64,000 nucleotides of DNA, taken from the NCBI RefSeq assembly GCF_000383955.1, contig NZ_KB913013.1, positions 4,607,694 to 4,671,693 of the forward strand. Reading direction: 5' to 3'. How positions within the stretch are numbered: the first letter of the stretch is position 1; the number at the start of each line of letters is the position of its first letter. Both the position numbers and the translations under genes were made by a program. Source of the stretch: Rudanella lutea DSM 19387 (GTDB taxonomy: Bacteria > Bacteroidota > Bacteroidia > Cytophagales > Spirosomataceae). The notes below the pieces were generated by a model that ran no database searches, was not told where the DNA came from, and saw only the letters and a program-made list of their open reading frames with translations. Below, one piece after another: positions 51,151 to 59,838 of this stretch.

Positions 51151-51816
51151 TTACGACTGACTGGCGAGGGCTTTGATCCCTTTTACCTCAACAACCGTTT
51201 TTTGCTGCCCGTTTCCAGCGCAGTGAATCATGGCCAAACCGATCTCTTTCAGCGTGCATACGTAGTTGGCAAACAGCACCCGAAAGGCTGGGTACAGCCA
51301 GCTCAGGTATTTGTAATAGGGGAGGGTGTTTTTGAGTCCTTCGGTGGGCTGAATGTAGCCCGGCCGGAAGTTGTAGACCTGCCGGAAGGGCAGTTTCATC
51401 AGATCGTTTTCGGTTTTGCCTTTCACGCGCGCCCACATGGTACGGCCCTTTTCGGTACTGTCGGTGCCTGCCCCCGACACGTAACAGAACGTCATGTCGG
51501 GGTTGAGTTCGCTCAGGGTTTGGGCAAAATTGAGGGTGAGCGTGTAGGTAATTTTGTAAAAATCGTGCTCGCTCATGCCGAGCGACGAGGTGCCGAGACA
51601 AAAGAAACAGGCGTTGTACCCGCGTAGGTCGGCTTCTACGGCCGAGAGATCGAAAAAGTCGGGTACCAGTAATTCCTTTAGTTTGGGGTGGCTAACCCCG
51701 CAGGCTTTTCGCCCGACGACCAGAACGTGCTCAACGTCGGGGTGGAGCAGGCATTCGTGCAGAACACCTTCGCCAACCATGCCCGTGGCACCTGTGATAA
51801 TTGCTTTCAGTTTCAT
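51151..51816 (-). CDS. NAD(P)-binding SDR-like protein (HTATIP2/YbjT type)
   Basis: A 221-aa atypical short-chain dehydrogenase. The Rossmann loop ITGATGMVGEGV (residues 7-18) is followed by VLVVGRK; CFFCLGTS and FCYVSGAGTDSTEKGRTMWARVKGKTE replace the usual YxxxK region in the manner of HTATIP2-like epimerases. YNFRPGYIQPTEG is a late family signature. The start MKLKAIITG (51816) is chosen. It precedes hemW by three bases on the same strand and is probably co-transcribed. The substrate is unknown. Confidence 0.87.
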   Translation of the reverse strand: MKLKAIITGATGMVGEGVLHECLLHPDVEHVLVVGRKACGVSHPKLKELLVPDFFDLSAVEADLRGYNACFFCLGTSSLGMSEHDFYKITYTLTLNFAQTLSELNPDMTFCYVSGAGTDSTEKGRTMWARVKGKTENDLMKLPFRQVYNFRPGYIQPTEGLKNTLPYYKYLSWLYPAFRVLFANYVCTLKEIGLAMIHCAGNGQQKTVVEVKGIKALASQS

Positions 51817-51867
51817 GATGAACAGTGGGTTGTTATTCAAATGTACAGATTGACAACCACTATTCAG

Positions 51868-52326
51868 TTAATTAGTCAGCTTCTTTTCGAGCACAAGGGT
51901 CAGTCCGCGTGTACCCTGCACCGTTCCAACAATGTCGAACCCGTGCCGCAGGTTTAGGATCAGCATCGAACGCCACCTATTGTATGTTTGGGTGCGTAGG
52001 GTATGGTAGCCCTGTTGGCGGCACCAGTTGTGCTGCTCCGTCATGAGTGCCGAGGCAATGCCCTGTCCCCGGTAGGCCGGTAGTACTCCGCCGAGCCAAC
52101 TGTAAAAATGCCCCGGTTTGCGCTCATACCCGATTTTGTAGCCAACAAGTACGGGGCCATCAAACGCCAGCCCGACCCAAAGTGGGGTACGCGCCTGTTG
52201 GTAATCCAGTTCGGCAGCAACCTGTTCGGGCGATTGGTCGCCAAAAATTTGGGCAATGAGTTGTGCGAGTTCGGCCGCAAGCGCAGGGGGCAACGGGTCG
52301 GTATGCCATTCGTAGCGAAGTGTCAT
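51868..52326 (-). CDS. GNAT family N-acetyltransferase
   Basis: A 152-aa acetyltransferase. The acetyl-CoA loop is in FYSWLGGVLPAYRGQGIASALM (RGQGIA), followed by the typical helix and CRQQGYHTLRTQTYNRWRSMLILNLRHGFDIVGT, in which NRWRSM..N..GF is the common end of small GNAT enzymes. The substrate cannot be told. It is separated from the following gene by 51 bases and preceded by a small Cys/Lys-rich gene in the same direction. Confidence 0.87.
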   Translation of the reverse strand: MTLRYEWHTDPLPPALAAELAQLIAQIFGDQSPEQVAAELDYQQARTPLWVGLAFDGPVLVGYKIGYERKPGHFYSWLGGVLPAYRGQGIASALMTEQHNWCRQQGYHTLRTQTYNRWRSMLILNLRHGFDIVGTVQGTRGLTLVLEKKLTN

Positions 52327-52339
52327 AGCGCAAAATAAG

Positions 52340-52492
52340 CTACCGGTCGGGGCACTTCTTACATCGTTTGCCTTTCTTGTATTTCTTGCAGCATTTTTTC
52401 AGCACGCAATCGACGCCCGCCAGCCGGTTTTCGGTAACGTAACTTTGGGCAAATGGCCCCGGTGTGGCCGAGGGGCAAACGTCTTCAATCAT
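52340..52492 (-). CDS. 50-aa Cys/Lys-rich small protein
   Basis: A short gene found by reading the minus strand: MIEDVCPSATPGPFAQSYVT, then ENRLAGVDCVLKKCCKKYKK and GKRCKKCPDR, stop TAG. The second half has C-x4-CC, C and C in a Lys-rich context (five Cys within 20 residues), reminiscent of a zinc- or RNA-binding knuckle. It sits 13 bases upstream of the GNAT gene on the same strand. Codon composition and the clean ATG/stop support a real gene; I do not recognise the family with certainty. Confidence 0.6.
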   Translation of the reverse strand: MIEDVCPSATPGPFAQSYVTENRLAGVDCVLKKCCKKYKKGKRCKKCPDR

Positions 52493-52653
52493 GGATGGTT
52501 TTAAATTGGAACAGCCCGGCTAGGCATTAGGGGTCTGTATTTACTCCATAAACGTAATAGAGATTTATTTTAGTTTAGACTGTTTCTAAATTTATAAGGA
52601 TTTGGTAGTAAAATCACGTCGTAAATGGCCTAAAGACCCTAATCTTGTACACT

Positions 52654-53073
52654 ATGCTCTCTTCTCTGTATTCTTTATCACGGTTTCGTGATTTTGGTGT
52701 GTTGCTGCTCCGGCTGGCATTTGGGTTGCAACTGGTGCTGTCGGCGTGGCCTTACATGAGTGATCCGGCCAAACTAACCGAATTTACTAACTACCTGACT
52801 ACGCTCGGGTTTCCATTTCCGGGGCCGGGGGCAGTCGTGTCGGCCTACACCGAGTTTTTGGGCGGAATATTGCTGATACTCGGCCTTTGGACTCGTCCGG
52901 TGGCTCTGGTGGTGGCGTTTAACTTTCTGGTGGCGCTCTTGCTGGGTCACGTATTCATAGCCGACACGTACGAGAATTCGTATCCGTCGGCCAACCTGCT
53001 GGTAGTCACTTTGTTTTTGGCGTTCAATGGGGCTGGTGCGTACAGTATTGATGCTCGGCTGGGCCACCGTTAA
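52654..53073 (+). CDS. DoxX family membrane protein
   Basis: A 139-aa integral membrane protein with four predicted helices: FGVLLLRLAFGLQLVLSAW (helix 1), AYTEFLGGILLILGLW (helix 2), VALVVAFNFLVALLLGHVF (helix 3) and NLLVVTLFLAFNGAGAYSID (helix 4). The RxxxG and E-x-x-G positions in helices 1 and 2 and the final DARL are typical of DoxX/DoxD-like proteins. Their roles range from thiosulfate oxidation to redox membrane complexes. TTG at 52645 is a possible earlier start. Hairpin F separates it from the amidase gene. Confidence 0.87.
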   Translation: MLSSLYSLSRFRDFGVLLLRLAFGLQLVLSAWPYMSDPAKLTEFTNYLTTLGFPFPGPGAVVSAYTEFLGGILLILGLWTRPVALVVAFNFLVALLLGHVFIADTYENSYPSANLLVVTLFLAFNGAGAYSIDARLGHR

Positions 53074-53092
53074 ACGTTTTATTTACTTTTTC

Positions 53093-53192
53093 AGCACTGG
53101 ACATTCGGACTTCAGACACTGGACGTTAGACTTACTACTTTTATAGATCGAGGCCTAACGTCTAATGTCCAACATCTAATGTCCAGCAGTGA
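53093..53192 (+). repeat. Word-repeat intercistronic hairpin F
   Basis: The left arm (53093-53132) contains CACTGGACATTCGGACTTC and CACTGGACGTTAGAC; the right arm (53154-53192) contains CTAACGTCTAATGTCC and ATCTAATGTCCAGCAGTG. The word GGACATTAGACGTTAG is thus reiterated in each arm and the arms pair over about 35 bases with mismatches. It begins 19 bases after the DoxX stop and ends ten bases before the amidase ATG. Confidence 0.8.
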
Positions 53193-53202
53193 GATTCGCT
53201 TC

Positions 53203-54402
53203 ATGAAACCATTTGTTACGGGTCTGTGCTTGTATTTGCTGCCCGCCTTGCTCTGGGCACAAACCCCCACCGTGCGCGACACCCTGCTGACCGGCTTCAC
53301 CCGCTCCGAACTGACCCCGCTTTACTACGGACTCGGTACCGACCGGCTGGGTGGGGCACGCATGGAAACCCTCGATTCGGCCGTGGTGCTTAACCTGACT
53401 GGGCTCGACTCGTCGGGGCGTTTCTGGCGAGTTCGATTGGCCCCGTCGCTGTCGGGGTTTTTGCCGGTTGAGCAGGTACGTATCGATACCACGGCCCGCT
53501 ACCCAACCGGTGGCCTGACGGGTAACTGGACGGTTTCGGGCGATGCTGCGTTGCCCGGCAACGATGTATTGGCGATTCGGCTCCCGGCGCGGCTTCCGTA
53601 CCGGGGGCAACTCCTGGCCGATGGTCACCTTATTGTAGACTTGTTTGGCGTCACCAGCAACACTAACTGGATAACCCAACGCGAATCGGCTGGGGTTATC
53701 CGAGATGTATGGTTTGAGCAGCTTGCCGACGAAATCCTGCGCGTTCATGTGACCCTGAAAAAGCCACGGAGCTGGGGGTACAGTTTAGGTTACGCCAAAA
53801 ATACCCTGACCATGCGGGTTCGGCGGGGGCCTGCGAAACCCCGGCTGCGCGGCATGACGGTTGCCGTCGATGCCGGACATGGCGGCAGTAATACCGGGGC
53901 GCGTGGGCTGGAAACGGGCGTGCTCGAAAAAGACATGACCCTTGATGTAGCCCGACAGGTACGCGACCTTCTCACGCGTAAAGGCGTGCGGGTAATCATG
54001 ACCCGCGATACCGACACCAACATAGGCCCAACGGCCCGGCTTCGGGCGATGCGGCAGCTCATGCCCGACCTGTTGGTGAGTATTCACTTCAATGCGTCGG
54101 GGATCCGGGCGGTACGGGGCATGAGTACGTACTACAAGCACCTGGGGTTTCGGCCGCTGAGTCAGGTGATGCTGCGGGAGTTGTTGCGGGTGAAAACAGG
54201 TATTCCGGGCGAAAAAATGCCTGAATTTGGCAATGTGGGGCACTTCAATTTCTTTTTCAATACACCCACTGAGTACCCCAACGTGCTGGTGGAGGGGCCA
54301 TTTTTGAGTAACTCCGCCGATGAGCAGCTCATTGTTGACCCGCGCTTCCGCAAACGCATGGCGCGGGCCATTGCTACCGGTATCCGAAAGGGGATTCGTT
54401 AA
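53203..54402 (+). CDS. N-acetylmuramoyl-L-alanine amidase (AmiC/amidase_3 type)
   Basis: A 399-aa exported zinc amidase that cuts the bond between MurNAc and the stem peptide. Signal peptide 1-19; an N-terminal beta-rich region (about 20-205) probably binds the wall or regulates activity. The catalytic domain has H226 (VDAGHGG), E242 (LEKDMTLDVA), H295 (LVSIHFNAS) and catalytic E364 (VEGPFLSNSADE). The usual autoinhibitory helix is short. The ATG at 53203 gives a clean leader; the frame is open upstream into repeat F. A perfect 20-bp terminator follows directly. Confidence 0.92.
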   Translation: MKPFVTGLCLYLLPALLWAQTPTVRDTLLTGFTRSELTPLYYGLGTDRLGGARMETLDSAVVLNLTGLDSSGRFWRVRLAPSLSGFLPVEQVRIDTTARYPTGGLTGNWTVSGDAALPGNDVLAIRLPARLPYRGQLLADGHLIVDLFGVTSNTNWITQRESAGVIRDVWFEQLADEILRVHVTLKKPRSWGYSLGYAKNTLTMRVRRGPAKPRLRGMTVAVDAGHGGSNTGARGLETGVLEKDMTLDVARQVRDLLTRKGVRVIMTRDTDTNIGPTARLRAMRQLMPDLLVSIHFNASGIRAVRGMSTYYKHLGFRPLSQVMLRELLRVKTGIPGEKMPEFGNVGHFNFFFNTPTEYPNVLVEGPFLSNSADEQLIVDPRFRKRMARAIATGIRKGIR

Positions 54403-54448
54403 ATTACAGCGATGTCATCTCGTTTGAAGAGATGACATCGCTGTAATT
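54402..54448. terminator. Bidirectional terminator, amidase / PhzF
   Basis: A perfect 20-bp stem (54402-54421 with 54429-54448) and a 7-nt loop overlapping the last base of the amidase stop, lying between convergent genes. There is no long T run, but the stem is very stable. Confidence 0.8.
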
Positions 54449-54450
54449 CG

Positions 54451-55263
54451 TCACCCGACGTGAATATCGGCGGTCATGTATAGCTTCACCTGACCCGCAA
54501 TATCGACTCGTTCACCGTTGTGTTTGCAGCGGAGGTAGCCCCCCCGGCGCGAAATTTGGCGGGCGGTGAGTTCGGTTTTGCCGAGCCGTTCGGCCCAGTA
54601 CGGGATGAGGGTCGTGTGGGCCGAGCCCGTGACAGGGTCTTCGTCGACGCCCGATTGTGGAGCAAAGAACCGCGACACAAAATCCACCCCTGATTCGCCC
54701 GGCGAGTCCACGCCGGGAGCCGTAACAATAACGCCCCGCGCCGGCACCGAGGCCAGTTCGCGGAAATTGGGGTTGAGGTTCTCGATTTCGGCCTGTGAGC
54801 CGTACACCAATAGGTAATCGGACTTCCCCTTATAAATTTCGAGGGGGCGTTGTTCGAGGCCACTCAGTAAGGCGGGCGGTTGCACATTGGCCCGCTGAAG
54901 CGTGTCGGACGGGAAGTCGAGTACGAGCCAGTCGCCCTGACGGCACACTTTCAGCTCACCACTACGCGAATCCAGATAAATTTCGTCGACATTCCCCGAA
55001 AAGGGCTCCAGCGAGAAAATGACGTAGGCGGTGGCCAGCGTAGCGTGGCCGCACAGGTCGACCTCGACGGTGGGCGTAAACCAGCGGATGTGGTAGCGGC
55101 CCGTAGCCGGGTTGTGGGTGTAAAAAGCGGTTTCGGCCAGGTTGTTTTCGGCCGCAATTTGCTGCATAGTCTCGTCGGGCAGCCACTCGGTGAGTGGGCA
55201 TACCGCGGCCGGGTTTCCGGCAAAAAGCCGGTCGGTAAAGGCATCGAGTTGGTAAAGACGCAT
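54451..55263 (-). CDS. PhzF family isomerase/epimerase-like protein
   Basis: A 270-aa protein of the PhzF/diaminopimelate-epimerase fold. FAGNPAAVCPL and the catalytic Glu in ENNLAETAF (E44) are typical, as are RWFTPTVEVDLCGHATLATAYVIF, VDFVSRFFAPQSGVDEDPVTGSAH and GYLRC. The family isomerises or tautomerises small acids; phenazine synthesis itself is unlikely as no other phz genes are nearby. It is encoded 21 bases downstream of a HAD phosphatase gene on the same strand. Confidence 0.92.
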   Translation of the reverse strand: MRLYQLDAFTDRLFAGNPAAVCPLTEWLPDETMQQIAAENNLAETAFYTHNPATGRYHIRWFTPTVEVDLCGHATLATAYVIFSLEPFSGNVDEIYLDSRSGELKVCRQGDWLVLDFPSDTLQRANVQPPALLSGLEQRPLEIYKGKSDYLLVYGSQAEIENLNPNFRELASVPARGVIVTAPGVDSPGESGVDFVSRFFAPQSGVDEDPVTGSAHTTLIPYWAERLGKTELTARQISRRGGYLRCKHNGERVDIAGQVKLYMTADIHVG

Positions 55264-55284
55264 TCGGTTCAGTAGAAAAGGGTT

Positions 55285-55959
55285 TTAGGGAATGGTGGCT
55301 TCCAGCGATTGAAAAGTAGGCTCGTCGAAAGCCAATAACGACGGAATAATCAGATTGGCAATAGCAAATTTAGGTTCTTCGGCTTCAAACAGGGCAGGTA
55401 CGGCCACAGTAATCATACCGGCCGCGTGCGCTGATTTTAAGCCATTACCTGAGTCCTCAAAAGCAAGGCAATGGGTGGGTGTTACGCCCAGCTTTCGGGC
55501 TGCCCCCAGATACACATCGGGCGCGGGTTTGTTGCGGGCTTCGAGCGTGGCCGAATGCCAGGTTTTCAGCAACGACCGAATGCCCAGCCGGTCAATAACA
55601 ACCTCGATCAGGTTCATGGGCGAGGCCGACGCAATAGCCGTTGGGATGCCCCGGTCGTGGAAGAAACGAAGAATCTCGACGGCACCCGGCATAGGTTCGG
55701 CGTGGAGGCCAATCTGACGGTGGGCTCCTTCGAGAATAGCCTCGCCAATTTCGGCCCGCGTCCGAATGGTCTCATCCCACGGCCGACGCTCAAACCAGTA
55801 CTCGGCTACGGCATCGGTGGGCAGACCGGTGGTGAGTTTACACTCGTCGTCGGTCAGATGAAGGCCTACCGTGGCAAAAATGTCAATTTCTACGGCGCGC
55901 CAGTGGGGTTCTGAGTCCACCAGAAGGCCGTCCATGTCAAATATGGCTGCTTGTATCAT
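55285..55959 (-). CDS. hxpB: HAD family sugar phosphatase (HxpB/beta-PGM-like)
   Basis: A 224-aa HAD subfamily IA phosphatase. Motif I FDMDGLLVDSE supplies D8 and D10; motif II is TAIASAS, motif III the Lys of RNKPAPDVY, and motif IV FEDSGNGLKSAHAAGM. The alpha-helical cap (about 18-85) matches hexitol-phosphatase B (YniC) and beta-phosphoglucomutase relatives. WHSATLEARNKPAPDVYL strongly resembles YniC, so hexitol phosphatase B activity is a fair guess. It is the first gene of a pair with the PhzF gene. Confidence 0.87.
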   Translation of the reverse strand: MIQAAIFDMDGLLVDSEPHWRAVEIDIFATVGLHLTDDECKLTTGLPTDAVAEYWFERRPWDETIRTRAEIGEAILEGAHRQIGLHAEPMPGAVEILRFFHDRGIPTAIASASPMNLIEVVIDRLGIRSLLKTWHSATLEARNKPAPDVYLGAARKLGVTPTHCLAFEDSGNGLKSAHAAGMITVAVPALFEAEEPKFAIANLIIPSLLAFDEPTFQSLEATIP

Positions 55960-55995
55960 GCAAATGACTAAAAATACTGGGCGTTGGGCGGGTGT

Positions 55996-56739
55996 TTACC
56001 GGAACGAGAGGCTGATGCTTTGAACAGTGGGGTTTAGCCGCTGCATAACCGGATTGGCCGACGAAAACTCACCGTCGCCCGACACGGTCTGGTAGCTTTG
56101 TTCCTGCGCGGGCGACAGTGCCCCGGCCGCAAACTGCACATTCAGGTACACTTTACCGTCCGGGTCCTGAAGTTTCCCGGTTTGCCAGCTCGACACGTTA
56201 CCGCCATAGTCCCAGTCGAATCCATATAGGCTAAACGCTCTGCCGTTTAATTTCTCTACTTCTTTGAGCGTACTACCAATCCGCAGGCCCTCCGGCGTGG
56301 CCCATCGGCTGGCGCTGGCTGTTGGTACCGCCTTGCCGATCTCGGCGGCATCGGCTTCAATCAGGACCATCTCGGGGCGCGTGTGCTGCTCATCTTTCCA
56401 GATAATCTGCGCCTGATCGGGGGTGCCTTTGAATAGCGTCGTGCCAATGTAAAAATCACCCTCGGCTCCCCAAACGGTATCGGCTTTTGTGACGTTTTCG
56501 GCCCCCAGAATCTGGATGAGTTGAGCTTCGGAAGTATTGGCCCGGACAACACCCGCCTGTTCGCCCGGGATAAGCACAAAGTTGTCGGGCGATGTCTGCG
56601 GCCCTTCGGTTGAGAGGGTCGTCGCGAGCGTATCATCGTCGGATACAGCTGTCGAATCGTTGGTGGCTCCGCTGCCGTCGGGTTTCGATTGGCAGGCCGT
56701 CAGCAGAGCCAGGCACAGGAGTAAGGAAATATGTTTCAA
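55996..56739 (-). CDS. Lipoprotein of unknown function
   Basis: A 247-aa lipoprotein with lipobox ALLTAC (C16), an acidic Ser/Thr-rich spacer up to about residue 50, and a compact globular domain. In that domain ANTSEAQLIQILGAENVT and LRIGSTLKEVEKLNGRAFSLYGFDWDYGG look like two copies of the short SmpA/BamE-type motif (G-S-T-x-x-x-V/L-x-x-x-x-G), suggesting an alpha-beta two-repeat fold. The function is not known. It ends in a strand SISLSFR. Confidence 0.75.
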   Translation of the reverse strand: MKHISLLLCLALLTACQSKPDGSGATNDSTAVSDDDTLATTLSTEGPQTSPDNFVLIPGEQAGVVRANTSEAQLIQILGAENVTKADTVWGAEGDFYIGTTLFKGTPDQAQIIWKDEQHTRPEMVLIEADAAEIGKAVPTASASRWATPEGLRIGSTLKEVEKLNGRAFSLYGFDWDYGGNVSSWQTGKLQDPDGKVYLNVQFAAGALSPAQEQSYQTVSGDGEFSSANPVMQRLNPTVQSISLSFR

Positions 56740-56779
56740 GGGAATATTCGGGAAATGAACGAGTTACGAGTTTGTGGGG

Positions 56780-56823
56780 CACCCCCTACTCCCTCCTTAG
56801 TTAGAGGAGGGGGTTAGGGGGTG
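56780..56823. repeat. Pyrimidine/purine-rich inverted repeat (CACCCCCTA / TAGGGGGTG)
   Basis: CACCCCCTACTCCCTCCT (56780-56797) pairs with 56805-56823 (AGGAGGGGGTTAGGGGGTG) apart from one or two mismatches, around a 7-nt loop. It lies between the YciI gene and the lipoprotein gene (both minus). This kind of C/G-run hairpin is recurrent in Bacteroidota genomes in my experience. Confidence 0.65.
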
Positions 56824-56837
56824 GTCAGCCGGTCTTT

Positions 56838-57125
56838 TCAGAGCTGTGCTTGCCGGAAGGGTTTGATGTCTATTTTCTCCCAGACTTTGCCCTGCACGTA
56901 AGGTTCCCACGATAGCCAGTCCTGAAGCTGGGCTTCGGTCTCGAAATCGAGGAGCATCATAGAGCCAATCATCTGACCCTCGGGACTGAGCAGGGCTCCG
57001 CCCACCACGTAATGACCCATCTCTTTTAGTTTGCGAACTCCCTCAAAATGGTTTGGGCGGACGGCCATCCGGCGGTCGAGCGCCTGTTCGTCGGTGCCAT
57101 CGTAGGCGTGTACAACGTAAAGCAT
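56838..57125 (-). CDS. YciI family protein
   Basis: A 95-aa small alpha-beta protein. MLYVVHAYDGTDEQALDRRMAVRPNHF, the middle GHYVVGGALLSPEGQMIGSMMLLDFET and the end WEPYVQGKVWEKIDIKPF follow the YciI pattern (a Dabb-like fold). The conserved His (near PNHF) and Asp (D in the FET/LDWL area) are proposed active-site residues. Some YciI-like proteins break down chlorinated compounds; most are unassigned. Its start is about 190 bases from the divergent S9 peptidase gene. Confidence 0.88.
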   Translation of the reverse strand: MLYVVHAYDGTDEQALDRRMAVRPNHFEGVRKLKEMGHYVVGGALLSPEGQMIGSMMLLDFETEAQLQDWLSWEPYVQGKVWEKIDIKPFRQAQL

Positions 57126-57316
57126 TGCGTAGCTGTTTTGGGCACCAAGATAATACGATTGCCGCGCTTTTGGGCGTCCCTGTCCGGATGGACCGGCGAT
57201 GCAGCCCGAAACCAGGCCCCGTACCAGTACCCAGGTGGGGCCAAGGGGGCACTTGTCGTGTCGGATTCGGGGTTTTCTTCCTAATTTGGGCCTTTTATCG
57301 CTTCTTCATAACAACA

Positions 57317-59767
57317 ATGCTCCGTCTGTACTACTTAGCCATTGCGGTAATGGCATGCCCGGCGTTTGCCCAACCGCAACCGGCCGCTTCATCGTCCCGT
57401 CTGACCGTCGAGAAAATCATGCAGGACCCTAAAAATTGGGTTGGCACCTCGCCCTCGGGCGTTTTCTGGGCCGAAGATGGCAAAACCGTCTATTTCAACT
57501 GGAACCCCGAAAAAGCCAAAGGGGACTCGCTTTACAAGGTAGTGCTCGCGGGCGACCGTAAGCCGCAGAAGGTAAGCCCCGCCGAGCGCCGGAGCCTGCC
57601 CTCGGGCCCCGGTGTGTATAACCGCGACCGCAGCCTGAAACTCTACGACAAAAACGGCGATCTGTTTCTGGTCGATTGCCGTACCTACCAGACCCGGCAG
57701 TTGACCAATACGGTGGATCGGGAGGCTAATCCGCAGTTTTCGGGCGACGAGCGGGCGGTGGTGTTTTCGCGTGGCGGCAATCTGTTTCGCATGACCCTGA
57801 GCAATGGCGAGCTGAGCCAGATTACCTACTTTGATCCCGGCACCAAACGGGCTGAGGTTAAGCCCAATACCCAGGAAACCCTGTTGAAAAAAGAGCAGCT
57901 GGGCCTGTTCGATGTATTGCGCGAGCGGAAGGAAAAGCGGGATGAATCCGAAAAAATTGACAAAGGCGATACGCCAAGGCGGCCCAAACAGTTTTATACC
58001 GAAGGCCGGATGCTTATGAGCCCGCAACTGAGTCCCGACGGTAAGTTTGTTACGTTTACGCTCGCCAAAGCGGCTTCGGGTGCCAAAAGTACCGTGGTGC
58101 CCAGCTACGTAACCGAGTCGGGCTTTACCGAAGACCTGCCCGCCCGGACCAAAGTGGGAGCTCCGCTGGCCTCGTACGAGTTGTTTGTGTATGATATTGA
58201 CCGCGACACGGTACAGGCGGTGTCATTGCGAACGGTACCCGGCATTACCGACCGGATCAATTTTACGGGTGGGGCGGCCACATCGGCCAAACCCGACACG
58301 AGCAAACGGGCGGCTCTGCGCTCGGTTACGATCTCAAACGTGCTATGGTCGCCACAGGCTACCAATCGGTACGCGGTGCTGGTGCTGCGGGCGCAGGACA
58401 ATAAAGACCGCTGGATTATGCAGCTCGACCCGGCCACACGCACGCTCAAGCTCATTGATCGCCAACACGACGATGCCTGGGTGGGTGGCCCCAACATTGG
58501 GTTTGGCCCGAACCCCGGTACGCTCGGTTTTCTGGCCGATGGACAAACGCTTTATTTCCAGTCTGAGGCCGATGGCTATTCGCATCTGTACACGGTAAAC
58601 TTGACCACGGGCGAGCGTAAGCAACTGACTTCGGGCCGGTTCGAGGTGCAGCAGGTGACACTTTCGAAGGATAAGCAGTTTTTCTTCCTGACCACCAATG
58701 AAGTACACCCCGGCGAGCAACACCTGTACCGGATGGCCGTAACCGGCGGCCCGCGTGAGCGACTGACCACCATGACCGGGGCCAACGATGTAACCCTCTC
58801 GCCCGATGAGCGCAGCATGGTCATTCGGCACTCGTACGCCAACCGCCCCTGGGAATTGTATCTGGCTGGTTTAGAGCAACAATCAATAGCAAACAGTAAA
58901 AAACAGACCGCACCAAAGAAGGAAGCTGGCTCGGTTGGGGCAACCCCGGTGCAACTGACCGATTCGCCCACGGCCGAGTTTAAGGCATACCCCTGGCGCG
59001 ACCCGCAGGTGGTGACTATTCCGGCCCGCGATGGGCAGGCTATTTATGCCCGGCTGTACAAGCCATCGGGCGATGTAAAACCCAATGGCCGGGCCGTTGT
59101 GTTTGTGCACGGAGCCGGTTATCTGCAAAATGCGCACAAGTGGTGGAGCCAGTATTTCCGGGAGTACATGTTTCATAACCTCCTGGTCGATAAGGGGTAC
59201 ACGGTGCTCGATATTGACTACCGGGCGAGTGCAGGCTACGGCCGCGACTGGCGTACGGGTATTTATCGGCACATGGGAGGCAAAGACCTGACCGACCACG
59301 TCGATGCAGCTGCCTGGCTCGTTAAAAACCACGGTGTTGAGGCCAACCGGATTGGTATTTACGGTGGGTCGTACGGTGGGTTTATCACCCTGATGGCTAT
59401 GTTCACAACGCCCGGCACGTTTGCTGCCGGTGCGGCCCTGCGCCCCGTAACCGATTGGGCGGCCTACAACCACGGCTACACGGCCAACATCCTCAACGAA
59501 CCCCAGACCGATTCGCTGGCGTACCGTCGGTCGTCGCCGATTTACTTCGCCGATGGGCTGAAGGGCCACTTGCTCATCTGCCACGGTATGGTCGATGTGA
59601 ATGTGCACTATCAGGATGCCGTCCGGCTGGCCCAACGACTCATTGAGCTGAAAAAAGAAAATTGGGAACTGGCCTCGTACCCCATGGAAGATCACGGTTT
59701 TGTGGAGCCGACCAGCTGGATGGACGAATACAAGCGGATTCTGAAACTGTTCGAAGAGCGGTTGTAG
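57317..59767 (+). CDS. Exported prolyl oligopeptidase family (S9) peptidase
   Basis: An 816-aa peptidase. Signal peptide MLRLYYLAIAVMACPAFAQ at 57317 (88 open codons precede it but do not look like protein). A beta-propeller domain (about 60-540, WD/DPP-like repeats such as FSGDERAVVFSRGGNLF and LSPDERSMVIRHS) is followed by an alpha/beta-hydrolase domain: S685 in YGGSYGGF, D760 in HGMVDVNVHY and H793 in EDHGF. DPP-IV/acylaminoacyl-peptidase type. It probably trims proline-containing or acylated peptides in the periplasm. It is monocistronic. Confidence 0.92.
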   Translation: MLRLYYLAIAVMACPAFAQPQPAASSSRLTVEKIMQDPKNWVGTSPSGVFWAEDGKTVYFNWNPEKAKGDSLYKVVLAGDRKPQKVSPAERRSLPSGPGVYNRDRSLKLYDKNGDLFLVDCRTYQTRQLTNTVDREANPQFSGDERAVVFSRGGNLFRMTLSNGELSQITYFDPGTKRAEVKPNTQETLLKKEQLGLFDVLRERKEKRDESEKIDKGDTPRRPKQFYTEGRMLMSPQLSPDGKFVTFTLAKAASGAKSTVVPSYVTESGFTEDLPARTKVGAPLASYELFVYDIDRDTVQAVSLRTVPGITDRINFTGGAATSAKPDTSKRAALRSVTISNVLWSPQATNRYAVLVLRAQDNKDRWIMQLDPATRTLKLIDRQHDDAWVGGPNIGFGPNPGTLGFLADGQTLYFQSEADGYSHLYTVNLTTGERKQLTSGRFEVQQVTLSKDKQFFFLTTNEVHPGEQHLYRMAVTGGPRERLTTMTGANDVTLSPDERSMVIRHSYANRPWELYLAGLEQQSIANSKKQTAPKKEAGSVGATPVQLTDSPTAEFKAYPWRDPQVVTIPARDGQAIYARLYKPSGDVKPNGRAVVFVHGAGYLQNAHKWWSQYFREYMFHNLLVDKGYTVLDIDYRASAGYGRDWRTGIYRHMGGKDLTDHVDAAAWLVKNHGVEANRIGIYGGSYGGFITLMAMFTTPGTFAAGAALRPVTDWAAYNHGYTANILNEPQTDSLAYRRSSPIYFADGLKGHLLICHGMVDVNVHYQDAVRLAQRLIELKKENWELASYPMEDHGFVEPTSWMDEYKRILKLFEERL

Positions 59768-59838
59768 CGTAGTTTGAATGCCTGTTGTTCGGTTTTCGAA
59801 AAGCCGACTACCCGAATAGAATTTCCTTTTTCGCGTAC

